Assembly: GCA_963823565.1 (NCBI GenBank)
Contig: CAWGLR010000001.1
Coordinates: 930,001-994,000, forward strand
Source of the DNA: RHKX01 sp963823565
GTDB lineage: Bacteria; Actinomycetota; Thermoleophilia; Solirubrobacterales; 70-9
Reading direction: 5' to 3'
Length of the DNA stretch: 64,000 nt
Below are positions 37,763 through 47,202 of the stretch, piece after piece; the first letter of the stretch is position 1; each line of letters starts with the position of its first letter. Made by a program: the position numbers and the translations under genes. The notes under the pieces are model-generated. The model was not told the origin of the DNA, did not search any database, and saw only the letters and a list, made by a program, of their open reading frames with translations.

Positions 37763-38455
37763 TCAGCAGTTCGGAGTGTGCTTCAGCGAGATGCGTCCGA
37801 TTCGTCCGGTGTTCGCGAATCCCTGACCCACCTTCGTTGAGATCCTCGCACCCGGGTGCCGTTTCCAGACCGGCCATGAGCAATGACCGGCCATCTTCTC
37901 GATGAACTGCCGTCGCGCAGCGTCCCAGTCCAAGTCGATGTCGTGCGAGTTGTTCTCGTGATGGATGTTCATCACGACCCACTGGTCCATCGGGCCGTGG
38001 CTGTTTGTGTAGTCGGCATGCTCATGGTCGTCCCAGGCGCGTAGGTGCCACCGCGACAGGTTGCACAGCGCATCTCGATTATCGAGCTGGAAATCGTCCT
38101 TGTCGCTCGTGGTGGCGTCGCCGCTCACCCGCTGCCAGACCACGCGCTGCTTGCTTGAGCAGGGCCAGGTGCCGGTCCATCCCGTGTGCGCCTTGATGTG
38201 GCTCTCGACGTTGCCGCTGGTGTAGCTCTGGTTGTTGCCCTTGAAGATGATGTTGAGCGGGTCTGACCGGGACTTCCGATCCGGGCTCGAGATGGTCATC
38301 CCCCGGAAGACCCACCTGCCGTTGTGGAACTGGACGTGTGCCTCCGCCCTTTCGTTGGCGCTGTCGACCGCGATGCTGAGACTCCCCATCAGCAGGCCGA
38401 CCGCGGCACATGCCACGACTCGACGGAAGACCATACGGACGGCGTTGGTTCTCAT
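37763..38455 (-). CDS. Secreted Cys/His-rich protein of unknown function
   Basis: 230-aa exported protein: signal VVACAAVGLLMGSLSIAVDS, then a mature domain with four Cys (WPCSSK, ALCNLS, GHCSWP and the terminal NC), many His (WDDHEHADYTNSHGP; MNIHHENNSHDIDLD) and aromatic residues. The Asp/His cluster could bind metal and might be catalytic, but I recognise no known fold. Its ATG overlaps the stop of the 1204-aa gene (ATGA). Codon use is less GC-biased than in core genes, suggesting horizontally acquired or fast-evolving DNA. Confidence 0.65.
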   Translation of the reverse strand: MRTNAVRMVFRRVVACAAVGLLMGSLSIAVDSANERAEAHVQFHNGRWVFRGMTISSPDRKSRSDPLNIIFKGNNQSYTSGNVESHIKAHTGWTGTWPCSSKQRVVWQRVSGDATTSDKDDFQLDNRDALCNLSRWHLRAWDDHEHADYTNSHGPMDQWVVMNIHHENNSHDIDLDWDAARRQFIEKMAGHCSWPVWKRHPGARISTKVGQGFANTGRIGRISLKHTPNC

Positions 38456-41400
38456 TGCGGCTCCAGTTCGTCGACCATCTCCTGCACGTCGGCCTTCTCG
38501 AAGTCGCCCGTGATCGTGATCTGAGTCGGTCCGACGATCAGCACACTCGTCGCCGGGACGGTCTCGCCTGGAGCTTGCTCGGTCTCGCCCGGCCAGCCGT
38601 CGGCGGGAATGGCGTATGCATCACGCTCATCGCCTTCGACGACCACGTTCATCACGCCTCCGGTCTCCGGATCGGCCTCCGGGTCGGCATCGATTGCCTC
38701 AGCTTCATCTCGATAGAGCTCTCGCCACTCCTCCGCCTCGTCGGAGCTCTTGTGCTCGGAGAAGAACTCGAACGCCACTCCGCCGGCCGTGTCTTCGCCG
38801 GGTTCACACGACTCACCGGCGTCGACAGCGGCGTAGCTGGCGGCGACCGTTGTGGTCTCCAGCTCCGCGGATTCGGAGTCCAGCGCGTTCTCCGGATCAT
38901 CCGCCACGTCTCCCGGGGTGGACGCGCCGGTCGTCTCGCTGGTGTTGGCGACCTCGCTCCCGGCGAGGCAATAGTCCTGCGGCCCGATCGTCGTCTCGTC
39001 TCCGAGGTAGTAGGGGACGAATCCCTCCCCCGTCTCCTGGTCGACCTGCACGCCGGCCTCGTCAGCGCCGATCAGCGTGACCTCCTGCGTGAGCGCAGGG
39101 TCGGGATCGTCCGACGCAACCGCAAAGAAGTCGGTAGGGACGGACTCAGACTCCACCGGCTCGCCGTACGTGTAGTAGGTCGTGCCGAGGACTCCATCCG
39201 GGCCTGTGCTCCTCAACATCAGCGGCAGTCCGGTTTCCGCGTCTGTCCAGACCTTGTCGGTGATCTCGAACGGCTCTTGCGGCTCGTCTCCCTCCGACCC
39301 GTCATCGCCTCCCTCGCTGCGAACCGTCTCGTAGCGCTCGTAGGTGGTCCCGTGGCCCGGCGGCGGCGACTGCCACGCCTCCATCACGTCGGTGATCGGT
39401 CCCTGGCCCGAGGGAGGACCGCCGACGTCCGTCGCCTCGGCGATCGGCGCCTCTCCCTTGATTCCCGGGTCCTCCTCGCTGGTCCCGGTGTAGATGCTGT
39501 GAGCTTCCTCGTCGCCGTCGAGCTCACTCAGTTGTCGCATCTGCAGGCATCGCCCGGTCGTCGCAAGCGATGCATCGCAGGGAACCGTGGTGCGCGTCGT
39601 GATGATCTCGCCGTCGTCGACGCGGGAATCGCCGGTTGCAGGTGAGATCCACTCCTCGGTGATCAGGATCCCTCCCGCCGCTGGGTTCCCGCTGTACTGC
39701 TTGGCGTGGACGATCCGCGGATCGACGACCGTCCTGTTACCGGCGCCGTCGACCACGACGAGGCTGAGGAGCGCGTCGGGGGTATTCGACGCCGGCGCCA
39801 CGGTGAACTGCGCGTCCATCGGACAGCTCTGCCATGGGATCTCGGTGGCGGGATCTCCATTGCCCGCTACGCCATCGCCATCGCACTGCTGCTGGACGAA
39901 GTGGCTCGGGCTGAGACGCTGTCCGTCGATCAGCAACTCGATGCTCTTGACGCCCGACTCGGCTGCCGCGAGATTCTCCTGGTCAGCAGCGTCACGCGAG
40001 CCTGCATCGCCGTCCAAGGCAGCAACGTCGATTCGGAGCCCACCGTCCGAGAGCTCCTCGGTCGCGACCTCCGCGACGTCCGGCTCAGCTCGGTCGATCC
40101 CGTACCACGCCCCTCCCAGGGCGCCCTTCCCCAGGGCATCGATCGACCCCGAGATCGCCACCTGCAGGCCGTCCCGCAGCTCCTCGACCGGCATCGTGAA
40201 CGGGTGGGCCCAGTTCTTTGGGCATGGCGCGCGCACCCCGCCCGCGCAGCTCGAGGTGACCGAGGGAGCGGGACCCTGGATCGATTCCCCGTCTTCATCG
40301 AAGCCGGAGACAAAGCCCTGGGTCTTGACACCGAGCCCGAGATCCTTACCGCGAACGGTCGCCTGCATCTGAGGTTCGCTCCCATCGGTCCAGCCACCTA
40401 GACCCTCGATCTCGGAAGTCGGGGTATCCCAGTCCGAGAGCTTCACCACAGCGGCGGTCAGCCACGATGACCGGGTCGTGTTCGGTGTAATCGACGGCGA
40501 GCTCGTCGTCAGGCGAAAGTCAAGTTGAGTCGCCTGGATAGGTGAGGTTCCAGCCGCCAGCGGGGCGTTCCACTCGCTCAGCCAGGCTCCGGGGTGGGTG
40601 TATGCCTGGTTGAACGTCTTGTGGCGGATCCACTCACCGCTTGCGCTCGAGAGGGTGCCAAGGGCCACGTAGGGCCGGGTTTGGCTCGTCGTCCCGGTCG
40701 CAAACGTGCTGGAGCCGAAATAGGCATCCGCGATGTACGCGGTCGTATTCGGAGCCGATGCGCCGTGTCCGGGGACGCGATAGCGCCATTGCGAGATCGA
40801 CGCCGCGCTGAGCGGCGCGTTCGCCGCCACCTGGTTGTAGATCCCGGCGGGGAAGGTGGGGTTCGGGCCGAATGCCCACTGGATAAAGTCGCTGTCGGAC
40901 TCATCAGCCACCCAGCCGGCGAAGTCCTCACCCCAGCCCCAGACGTAGGTGTCGTAGACCTCGGGATCGACGAGGATCGGATACGCGGCGCCGGAGCCAC
41001 GGTGATCGACCTCGATGCGAAGCGTGGTCGCATCCTTCATAGACATTGTCGCGCCGACAGGTGCGCCCTCGGCGTCGAGAGCAACCGGCGGTGTGACAAC
41101 AGCGAGCGTCCTGTCTCCTCTGCGGATCTCGACCATCCCCGAGCCCGGGGCGGCCTCGTGCAGGCTTGCGCCGTCGGGGGCATCTACGTCGATGGTCAGC
41201 ACCGTAGGACTGTCGGCGGAGCGCAGCTGAGTGAACACCTCGAAGCCGGCGGGGCTCGGCGTGAGGAAAAGGTCCGTGTCGGACTCCACTTCCGCGTAGA
41301 AGAGCCCCTCGTCCCCGATATGGCGCGCTGCTGGGCCGTCGCCCCGCTCCTGCCCCGATGGCGCGAACGAGAGGCCGACTTCACTTCCGCCTAACTCGGC

Positions 41401-42066
41401 GGGCTCGTAGGCCGCGTCGGGCAGGCGAACGTCGACCAGCGGTCGCTTCGGCTCGAAGCCGTCTGCCGTGCGCTCGAGTTCGAGGTCGACGAGCCTGTCG
41501 TTGGGGCCGGTGACGAGTGGAGCCGAGGAATCGAGGAGTGCGCCGTCTGAACCGGAGCCCTCGTCAAGGACCGCGGTGGTATCGCTGGTCATCGCGAGGA
41601 CTTCACTCCTCGACTGCAACGGCTCGTTCTCGAGCCCATCGAGAAGAGGCCCATACGTCGACTCGAACAGGACCCTTGCTTCACCCGCCGGGAGATCGGC
41701 ATGTGCGGTGGCCGAGGTGTCGAGTGGTGCGTCGCTGATTAACGGTGTGCTCGCCGGGGCGGTGTCGATTGGCTCCATCTGCCCCACGGCGTCTTCGGTC
41801 TCGCCGAGCTTGTTGACAAGCTTCGCGCCCTCGGGCTCGAGCATTGAGGCGGCACACTGATGCTCGTCAGCACCGGAAGCGCCGGGGAGATCGCACAGAG
41901 TGAGGGGAAGCGGTGGCTGGCTCTCGCCGATCACGTCGTTTCCGGAAGCGACAACCTGGGACATGACGATGGCACCTGCCACCGCGAGGAGGCCAAGTGC
42001 GGCGACTGTGGCGGACCTGGTCCATCCTCGGGGACCGCGAAGCGAATGGCCGCTCCTCAAAGACAC
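38452..42066 (-). CDS. Large secreted protein with RHS-type N-terminal module
   Basis: 1204-aa exported protein. The hydrophobic segment ~17-40 (VAALGLLAVAGAIVMSQVV) is a signal or anchor. Residues ~190-370 match the region ahead of RHS/YD repeats in Thermoleophilia secreted proteins (LAVVTPPVALDAEGAPVG and, later, GAAYPILVDPEVYDTY). A CBM/sandwich-like middle follows, then GVKSIELLIDG. No YD/RHS repeats follow; instead the C-terminal half has VWTDAETGLPLMLRS and a PTDFFAV motif recalling RseB/LolA-like domains. The GTG start has only a weak binding site (TAGGTAG). It overlaps the 230-aa gene. G+C is lower than in neighbours. Role unknown; a cell-surface or secreted binding protein is likely. 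Confidence 0.7.
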   Translation of the reverse strand: MSLRSGHSLRGPRGWTRSATVAALGLLAVAGAIVMSQVVASGNDVIGESQPPLPLTLCDLPGASGADEHQCAASMLEPEGAKLVNKLGETEDAVGQMEPIDTAPASTPLISDAPLDTSATAHADLPAGEARVLFESTYGPLLDGLENEPLQSRSEVLAMTSDTTAVLDEGSGSDGALLDSSAPLVTGPNDRLVDLELERTADGFEPKRPLVDVRLPDAAYEPAELGGSEVGLSFAPSGQERGDGPAARHIGDEGLFYAEVESDTDLFLTPSPAGFEVFTQLRSADSPTVLTIDVDAPDGASLHEAAPGSGMVEIRRGDRTLAVVTPPVALDAEGAPVGATMSMKDATTLRIEVDHRGSGAAYPILVDPEVYDTYVWGWGEDFAGWVADESDSDFIQWAFGPNPTFPAGIYNQVAANAPLSAASISQWRYRVPGHGASAPNTTAYIADAYFGSSTFATGTTSQTRPYVALGTLSSASGEWIRHKTFNQAYTHPGAWLSEWNAPLAAGTSPIQATQLDFRLTTSSPSITPNTTRSSWLTAAVVKLSDWDTPTSEIEGLGGWTDGSEPQMQATVRGKDLGLGVKTQGFVSGFDEDGESIQGPAPSVTSSCAGGVRAPCPKNWAHPFTMPVEELRDGLQVAISGSIDALGKGALGGAWYGIDRAEPDVAEVATEELSDGGLRIDVAALDGDAGSRDAADQENLAAAESGVKSIELLIDGQRLSPSHFVQQQCDGDGVAGNGDPATEIPWQSCPMDAQFTVAPASNTPDALLSLVVVDGAGNRTVVDPRIVHAKQYSGNPAAGGILITEEWISPATGDSRVDDGEIITTRTTVPCDASLATTGRCLQMRQLSELDGDEEAHSIYTGTSEEDPGIKGEAPIAEATDVGGPPSGQGPITDVMEAWQSPPPGHGTTYERYETVRSEGGDDGSEGDEPQEPFEITDKVWTDAETGLPLMLRSTGPDGVLGTTYYTYGEPVESESVPTDFFAVASDDPDPALTQEVTLIGADEAGVQVDQETGEGFVPYYLGDETTIGPQDYCLAGSEVANTSETTGASTPGDVADDPENALDSESAELETTTVAASYAAVDAGESCEPGEDTAGGVAFEFFSEHKSSDEAEEWRELYRDEAEAIDADPEADPETGGVMNVVVEGDERDAYAIPADGWPGETEQAPGETVPATSVLIVGPTQITITGDFEKADVQEMVDELEPQ

Positions 42067-42395
42067 CTACCTAACTCACCCCCCAGCTCCCCGTGACCCG
42101 TTACCCGATCAGCTTCGGCGGCGATTAATGCGCCGGCTGTGGTGCCCTGTACACGGGTTCGTCGCTGCCCAGTGCTGGCGACCCGCCCCGTCTATCCTTC
42201 CACATGTCATGAAGTTCCTCCCCCGTTTCTGGACTAGCGAATAGGTTTTGAGGCTAGCTCGCGTCGTCGCCTAGGTCAAGAAGCGTCCGGTAACGAGCCA
42301 CACAGGCGGCCACCACGAAGTCGACCGCCTCCGAGACCGGACGGGCGCCCGCTCCACCCGCTGTGAGCGCGGCGGAGTGGTCGCGGCCTAATCGC
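42067..42395. other. Gap upstream of the secreted operon
   Basis: Holds the promoter region of the 1204-aa gene and the downstream region of transketolase. It is A/T-richer in its middle (around 42220-42260). A start-less open frame of about 50 codons on the minus strand ends at 42254 and reads SEAVDFVVAACVARYRTLLD near its end. This looks coding-like and could be the tail of a decayed gene, but could be chance. No RNA gene is seen. Confidence 0.4.
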
Positions 42396-43391
42396 TCAGT
42401 TCCACTCCGGCCCGTGCAGGGGCGGGTGGCTGACGATCGGCTTCAGGACCAGCGCCTCGCGGGCGCGGTCGGCGATGCCGCGGGCGGTCAGGCCGAAGTG
42501 CTCCATGCAGGCCTCACCGGTGCCGGAGAGGCCGAACTCGTCGCCCATGCCGACGGCGAAGACGGGGACCGGGTGCTGCTCGGCGGCGACGCCGCGGACC
42601 GCGTCGGCGAGACCGCCGACGGTGCGGTGCTCCTCGGCGGTGACGGCGACGCCGGTCTTGGCCAGGGACTCGATGATCGACTGGCTGGCGATCGGCTTGA
42701 TGATCGAGACGTTGACGACCTCGGCCTCGACGCCGTCCTCGCGCTCCAGCGCCTCGGCAGCCTCGAGCGCGCGCCAGACCAGGTGGCCGGTGGCGATCAG
42801 GGTGATGTCCTTGCCCTCGCGGAGGACGTCGACGCCGTCGCCGAGCGACTCGGGGATCTCCTCGTAGACGATCGGCGTCGCCGGGCGGCCGAAGCGCAGG
42901 TACATCGGCTCGTCGTGCTCCCAGGAGTGGCGCACGGCCGCGTAGGCCTGGTTGTAGTCGGCGGGGACGACGACGTGCATCTTCGGCATCGCCCGCATCA
43001 GCGCGATGTCCTCGATCATCTGGTGGGAGGCGCCGTCCTCGCCGAGCGAGACGCCGCCGTGGCTGGCGCCGATCCGCACCTTGAGCTCGTTGTGGGCGAT
43101 CCCGAGCCGGACCTGGTCGTAGGCGCGCCCGGCGGCGAAGATCGCGAAGGTCGAGCAGTACGGGACCTTGCCGGTCGCTGCGAGCCCGCAGGCCATCGAC
43201 ATCATGTTCGCCTCGGCCGCCCCGACGTTGAAGAAGCGCTCGGGGAACTCTCTGCCGAACTTCGCCGCCTGCGTCGAGACCGAGAGGTCGGCGTCGAGGG
43301 CGACAACCTCCTCGTGCTCGGTGCCGAGCTCGAGCAGGGCGGCGCCGTAGGCGGCCCGGGTGGCCTTCGGCTCGGTGGCCGCGGCCGCCAT
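42396..43391 (-). CDS. Transketolase, C-terminal subunit
   Basis: 331-aa C-terminal half of a split transketolase, bearing the pyrimidine-binding and C-terminal domains. Key parts are VALDADLSVSTQ, FFNVGAAEANMMSMACGLA (with the conserved Glu that activates thiamine diphosphate), HGGVSLGEDGASHQMIED and the last domain from LIATGHLVWRALEAA. It works with the N-terminal subunit encoded just upstream in the pentose-phosphate pathway. Its ATG overlaps that gene's TGA (TGATG). Split transketolases are common in actinobacteria and archaea. Confidence 0.93.
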   Translation of the reverse strand: MAAAATEPKATRAAYGAALLELGTEHEEVVALDADLSVSTQAAKFGREFPERFFNVGAAEANMMSMACGLAATGKVPYCSTFAIFAAGRAYDQVRLGIAHNELKVRIGASHGGVSLGEDGASHQMIEDIALMRAMPKMHVVVPADYNQAYAAVRHSWEHDEPMYLRFGRPATPIVYEEIPESLGDGVDVLREGKDITLIATGHLVWRALEAAEALEREDGVEAEVVNVSIIKPIASQSIIESLAKTGVAVTAEEHRTVGGLADAVRGVAAEQHPVPVFAVGMGDEFGLSGTGEACMEHFGLTARGIADRAREALVLKPIVSHPPLHGPEWN

Positions 43392-44341
43392 CAGGCCTCC
43401 ACCTCCGCCGTCTGCCGCTCGAGCGTCTCCTCGAGCTCGCTCAGCGCCTCCTCGGCGAGCTCGGGCGTCGGCGGCTTGCCGTGGAAGCCGAAGCGCCCCT
43501 CCATCGAGGAGACGCCGCGCCCCTTCTTCGTCTGGCAGACGACCGCGGCCGGACGGTCGAGCGTCCGGCTGCGCTCCAGCGCCTCGACGACCGCGCCCAT
43601 GTCGTGGCCGTCGGTCTCGACCGTGTCCCAGCCGAACGCCTCGAACTTCGCGGCCATGTCTCCGATGTCCATGACCTCCTCGGTCGTGCCGTCGGTCTGC
43701 AGGTGGTTGTAGTCGACGATCGCGGTCAGGTTGCGGGCGCCGAAGTGCGGCGCCGCGGTCGCCGCCTCCCAGGTCTGTCCCTCCTGGCAGTCGCCGTCGG
43801 AGCAGAGGCAGAAGACGTGGGAGTCGCCGAGGCCGTCGAGGCGGAGGGCCAGCGCGATCCCGAGCGCCATCGAGAGCCCCTGCCCGAGCGAGCCGGTGGA
43901 GACCTCGATCCCCGGCGTCTTGTTCATGTCCGGGTGGCCCTGGAGCTGGGCGCCGATCTTGCGCAGGCCCATCAGGTCCTCGAGCGGGAAGTAGCCGTGA
44001 CGGGCGAGGGCCGCGTACTGGATCGGCGCGGCGTGGCCCTTGGAGAGGACGAAGCGGTCGCGCTCGTGCCAGTCGGGTCGCGCGGGGTCGTGGCGCATGA
44101 CGCGGTGGTAGAGCGCGGTGACGACGTCCGCCGCCGACAGCGAGCTGTCGAGGTGGCCTGACTTCGCGACCGCGAGCATCCGCACGCAGTCGATTCGCAG
44201 GACCGTGGCCCAGCGCTCGAGCTCGGCGATCGAGGCGGGCTCGCCGCCGATCGGCGCGAGCGGCGGCTTCGGGTCGGGAACGGGACGGAGGTGGTTCACG
44301 GGAGCGTCATTGAAGCGATCCGGCTGGGCTGCTGCTTCCAT
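43391..44341 (-). CDS. Transketolase, N-terminal subunit
   Basis: 316-aa N-terminal half of transketolase, containing the thiamine-diphosphate/metal domain. The motif SDGDCQEGQTWEAATAAPHF supplies Mg/ThDP ligands. AVAKSGHLDSSLSAADVVTA and LSKGHAAPIQYAALARHGYF are typical. It catalyses two-carbon transfers with the partner subunit. The ATG at 44341 is chosen over one 33 nt upstream because no family-like residues precede it; both lack a clear Shine-Dalgarno. It is transcribed with the C-terminal subunit. Confidence 0.93.
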   Translation of the reverse strand: MEAAAQPDRFNDAPVNHLRPVPDPKPPLAPIGGEPASIAELERWATVLRIDCVRMLAVAKSGHLDSSLSAADVVTALYHRVMRHDPARPDWHERDRFVLSKGHAAPIQYAALARHGYFPLEDLMGLRKIGAQLQGHPDMNKTPGIEVSTGSLGQGLSMALGIALALRLDGLGDSHVFCLCSDGDCQEGQTWEAATAAPHFGARNLTAIVDYNHLQTDGTTEEVMDIGDMAAKFEAFGWDTVETDGHDMGAVVEALERSRTLDRPAAVVCQTKKGRGVSSMEGRFGFHGKPPTPELAEEALSELEETLERQTAEVEA

Positions 44342-44416
44342 CGCGATCGATTCTCGCGACGCCGCGGACGGCAACGGACGCTGCCGGGATTCGCAAATAG
44401 CGGCTTTCCCCGGGCG

Positions 44417-44800
44417 TCAGCCCGAGAGGACGGCGACCGCGGCGAAGGAGGCGGCGAGCACCGCGTTCCGCGCGACCGCCCACCAGCCCACCCGCGAGCC
44501 CTCGCCGAAGCAGCCGCAGGGCTCGCCGATCCGTTCGCGGAGCATGGCCCCGAGCATCGTCAGCGCGTAGAGGGCCATCAGCCCCGCGGCCGCGTAGATC
44601 GCGCGCTCGCTCCCGGCGACGATCGCAACCGCGAGCCCGAGCTCGACGACGACGGCGACGAGGACGGCGAGCCAGCGTCCCTGGAGGGTCCGGAACCCGA
44701 ACGTCGCCATCGCGTCGGCGCTGGCTCTGGGCGAGCGCAGCTTGGCGAGGGCGGCCCAGGCGAGGACCGCCGCTACCAACAGCCTGGCGACCGTCTCCAT
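44417..44800 (-). CDS. MauE/DoxX-like membrane protein
   Basis: 127-aa membrane protein with four hydrophobic segments and a CGCFGE motif between the last two. This is the mark of MauE-type proteins, related to DoxX and vitamin-K-epoxide-linked thiol systems, that help disulfide formation in exported proteins. The two Cys probably cycle with a thioredoxin-like partner. The ATG at 44800 is preferred; longer open frames are not coding. It has no methylamine-use neighbours here, so the mau role is not implied. Confidence 0.78.
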   Translation of the reverse strand: METVARLLVAAVLAWAALAKLRSPRASADAMATFGFRTLQGRWLAVLVAVVVELGLAVAIVAGSERAIYAAAGLMALYALTMLGAMLRERIGEPCGCFGEGSRVGWWAVARNAVLAASFAAVAVLSG

Positions 44801-44913
44801 CGAGGTGAGTATGCCCCTCGGGGTCGGCGGGGGCGAAGCCTGGGGCCGGACCACCTGGGTGAAGGCTGGGGAATGGGGGGTGATGGAGTCGTGGGGGCCC
44901 CGGAGCGTGAGTG

Positions 44914-44946
44914 GGATCAACGTTGCGATATGCGCAACGTTGATCC
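44914..44946 (-). terminator. Perfect 14-bp hairpin after the sugar dehydrogenase gene
   Basis: GGATCAACGTTGCG, a 5-nt loop (ATATG), then its exact complement (44933-44946). On the minus strand it begins 41 nt after the stop of the PQQ enzyme gene, so a terminator is likely. The core AACGTT is itself palindromic and the element is A/T-rich, so an operator for the MauE-like gene is a second possibility. Confidence 0.55.
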
Positions 44947-44987
44947 ATCTCGGTGCTGAACCCGCCCGCCGACCTACAAGCCGAGGC

Positions 44988-46145
44988 TCACCGCAGAGCG
45001 AGGCGAGAGACGCGGCCCCGTTCCAGCTCGACCACGTAGACCCGGCCGCGGGCGTCGGTGCCGAACGACGTGAACCCGGGACGGCGGCCGACGCCGAGCG
45101 AGCGGTCGCCGCGCGAGCCCTTGCGGGTCGGCCGGAACGAGCGCAGCTCGCCGGAGCAGTAGTCGCCGTAGACGTAGCGGCCGCGCAGGCGCCTCAGCTT
45201 CGGGTCGCGGACGACGAACCCGCCGACGATCGCGCAGCGCGACCCCGAGTGCCCGTACTGGAACTCGGGCTTGTCGTGGTGGCCGATCCTCCCGCCGCGG
45301 AAGCGCTTGGTCCCCTCGTAGACGGGCCAGCCGAAGTTCGCTCCGCGGGTGCCCTTGAGCCGCTTCACGTCGACCTCCTCGCGGCGGTCCTGCCCGACGT
45401 CGGCGATCAGGATCCGCCGCCTGTCGAACGAGAAGCGGAACGGGTTGCGGAGGCCGCGGGCGTAGATCTCCCCGCGGCCCCTCTTGCGGGCGTAGGGATT
45501 GGAGGAGGGGATCCGGTACGGCCTGCCCTCGCCGGAGCGCGGCTTGATCCGCAGCAGCTTCCCGAGCAGCGAGCCCTTCCTCTGCGACGCCCTGCTCGGG
45601 TGGTCGAAGCTGCCGCCGTCGCCGGTCGCGAGATAGAGCATCCCCTCCGGCCCGACCGCGACCTGGCCGCCGTTGTGGTTGACCGCGCCGCGCTGGCGGA
45701 TCTCGATGATCTTCCGGCGCGTCTTCGCGAGTGCCCGCAGCGGCCGCCGCTTCGACGAGCGGAACTGGTCGACCTCGATGTTGCGCTGCCTGTTCGTGAA
45801 GTAGACGTAGAAGCGCCGCGACTTCGCGTAGTCCCTCGGGAACGCGACCGACAGCAGCCCGGTCTCGACCTCGCAGCAGCCGACCCAGCGGCGCATGTCG
45901 AGGAACGTCCCCTTCCGCCGGCTCCCGTCGAGGACCCGGATCCGCCCCTCGCGCTCGGTCACGAAGGCGACGTCGCCGGCGCCGCGCGGGGCGCCCACGA
46001 ACGTCGGGTGGTCGAACCTCGCCACCGAGACGAGCTTCAGCCGCTTCTTGCCCTTGCCGCCGCCGGCCGTCGAGGCCGGGCCGGCGGCCACGGCGAGGAC
46101 GAGGAGCCCGAAGAGGACGAGGTGGATGCGGCGGCGGCCCTGCAC
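44988..46145 (-). CDS. Soluble PQQ-dependent sugar dehydrogenase
   Basis: 385-aa exported six-bladed beta-propeller enzyme of the soluble aldose (glucose/sorbosone) dehydrogenase family, which oxidises sugars using pyrroloquinoline quinone and Ca2+. The signal peptide is HLVLFGLLVLAVAAGPASTA. The catalytic His is in AVNHNGGQVAVGPEGMLYLA, with the Ca-binding region around GDGGSFDHPSR and GANFGWPVYEG. It is very rich in Arg and Lys, more than the family average. No pqq biosynthesis genes are nearby. It starts 20 nt upstream of the nadA stop on the minus strand order, after nadA. Confidence 0.87.
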   Translation of the reverse strand: MQGRRRIHLVLFGLLVLAVAAGPASTAGGGKGKKRLKLVSVARFDHPTFVGAPRGAGDVAFVTEREGRIRVLDGSRRKGTFLDMRRWVGCCEVETGLLSVAFPRDYAKSRRFYVYFTNRQRNIEVDQFRSSKRRPLRALAKTRRKIIEIRQRGAVNHNGGQVAVGPEGMLYLATGDGGSFDHPSRASQRKGSLLGKLLRIKPRSGEGRPYRIPSSNPYARKRGRGEIYARGLRNPFRFSFDRRRILIADVGQDRREEVDVKRLKGTRGANFGWPVYEGTKRFRGGRIGHHDKPEFQYGHSGSRCAIVGGFVVRDPKLRRLRGRYVYGDYCSGELRSFRPTRKGSRGDRSLGVGRRPGFTSFGTDARGRVYVVELERGRVSRLALR

Positions 46146-46164
46146 GGTCGCTGCCCAGGTTCCC

Positions 46165-47202
46165 CTATCCGATGGCGACCATGCGCTCGATCGGGATCCG
46201 CGCCTTCTCGGCGATCTCGGGCGGCACCCTCACTTCGCCCGTCATGTCGCGCAGGCAGTCGCGCAGCTTCGGCAGCGTGATCATCTTCATGTACTTGCAG
46301 AAGGCCATCCGGTTGGCGGCGGTCAGCTCCGCGTCGGGCGCCGCCTGCTCGAGCGGGTAGAGCATCCCGGTCTCGGTGGCGACGATGTAGTGGCCGTGCG
46401 GATGCTGCTGGACGTGGCTCAGCATGCCCGAGGTCGAGAGCATGTGGACGCCCTCGTCGGATACGTCGCCGGCGGCGACGTACTCCATGACCTGGGTCGA
46501 GCAGCCGCACTCGGGGTGGATGAGGAACTCTGCCTCGGGGTGCTCGGCCCGCATCTCATCGATGTCGGTAGGCCGGATCCCGGCGTGGACGTGGCACTCG
46601 CCGTCCCAGATGTGGAAGCGGGCGCGGCGCTCGGGGTCCTCGTGCAGCCCGGTCTCGCGCTCGACGAAGGACCCCAGCCACATGTCGGGACCGAACAGGA
46701 TCTCGGTCTCGGGGCCGTGCTCGGCCCAGATGTGCTCGACCACCTGGACGGCGTTCGAGGACGTGCAGCAGTAGTCGGTCTCCGCCTTCACCTCGGCTGA
46801 GGTGTTGACGTACATGACGACGAGGGCGTCCGGGTGCTGCGCCTTCCAGGCGCGGAGCTGGGCCGCCGTGATCGAGTCGGCGAGCGAGCAGCCGGCGGCG
46901 AGGTCGGGGATCAGAACGGTCTTCTCCGGCGAGAGCACCGACGCGGTCTCGGCCATGAAATGGACGCCGCAGAACGCGATCACGCTCGAGTCGGTCCGCG
47001 CCGCGGCGCGCGACAGGCCGAGGGAATCGCCGACGTAGTCGGCGAGATCCTGCAGCTCGGGCAGCTGGTAGTTGTGGGCGAGGATCACGGCGTCCCGTTG
47101 CTCGGCGAGCTGCCGCACCTCCTCGGACATCACGGCGATCTCCTCGGGGGTCAGCTCGGTGACCCCGGGGGGCGGTGCTTGGATCGTGGGAAGCTCCTGC
47201 AT
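46165..47202 (-). CDS. nadA: Quinolinate synthase
   Basis: 345-aa 4Fe-4S enzyme that condenses iminoaspartate with dihydroxyacetone phosphate to quinolinate, for NAD synthesis. The three cluster cysteines are in FCGVHFMAETA (Cys78), DYCCTSSNA and HPECGCS. LAHNYQLPELQDLADYVGDS is the typical substrate region. The ATG at 47202 is selected because GGAGG lies 6 nt before it; a GTG 12 nt upstream is inside that site. nadC is at 50556-51425; the L-aspartate oxidase (nadB) is not in the window. Confidence 0.96.
   Translation of the reverse strand: MQELPTIQAPPPGVTELTPEEIAVMSEEVRQLAEQRDAVILAHNYQLPELQDLADYVGDSLGLSRAAARTDSSVIAFCGVHFMAETASVLSPEKTVLIPDLAAGCSLADSITAAQLRAWKAQHPDALVVMYVNTSAEVKAETDYCCTSSNAVQVVEHIWAEHGPETEILFGPDMWLGSFVERETGLHEDPERRARFHIWDGECHVHAGIRPTDIDEMRAEHPEAEFLIHPECGCSTQVMEYVAAGDVSDEGVHMLSTSGMLSHVQQHPHGHYIVATETGMLYPLEQAAPDAELTAANRMAFCKYMKMITLPKLRDCLRDMTGEVRVPPEIAEKARIPIERMVAIG

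Noticed and set aside
42396..44341. Split transketolase as a pseudogene
   Set aside because: The two halves end and begin with a clean TGATG overlap, and split transketolase is a normal form in this group.
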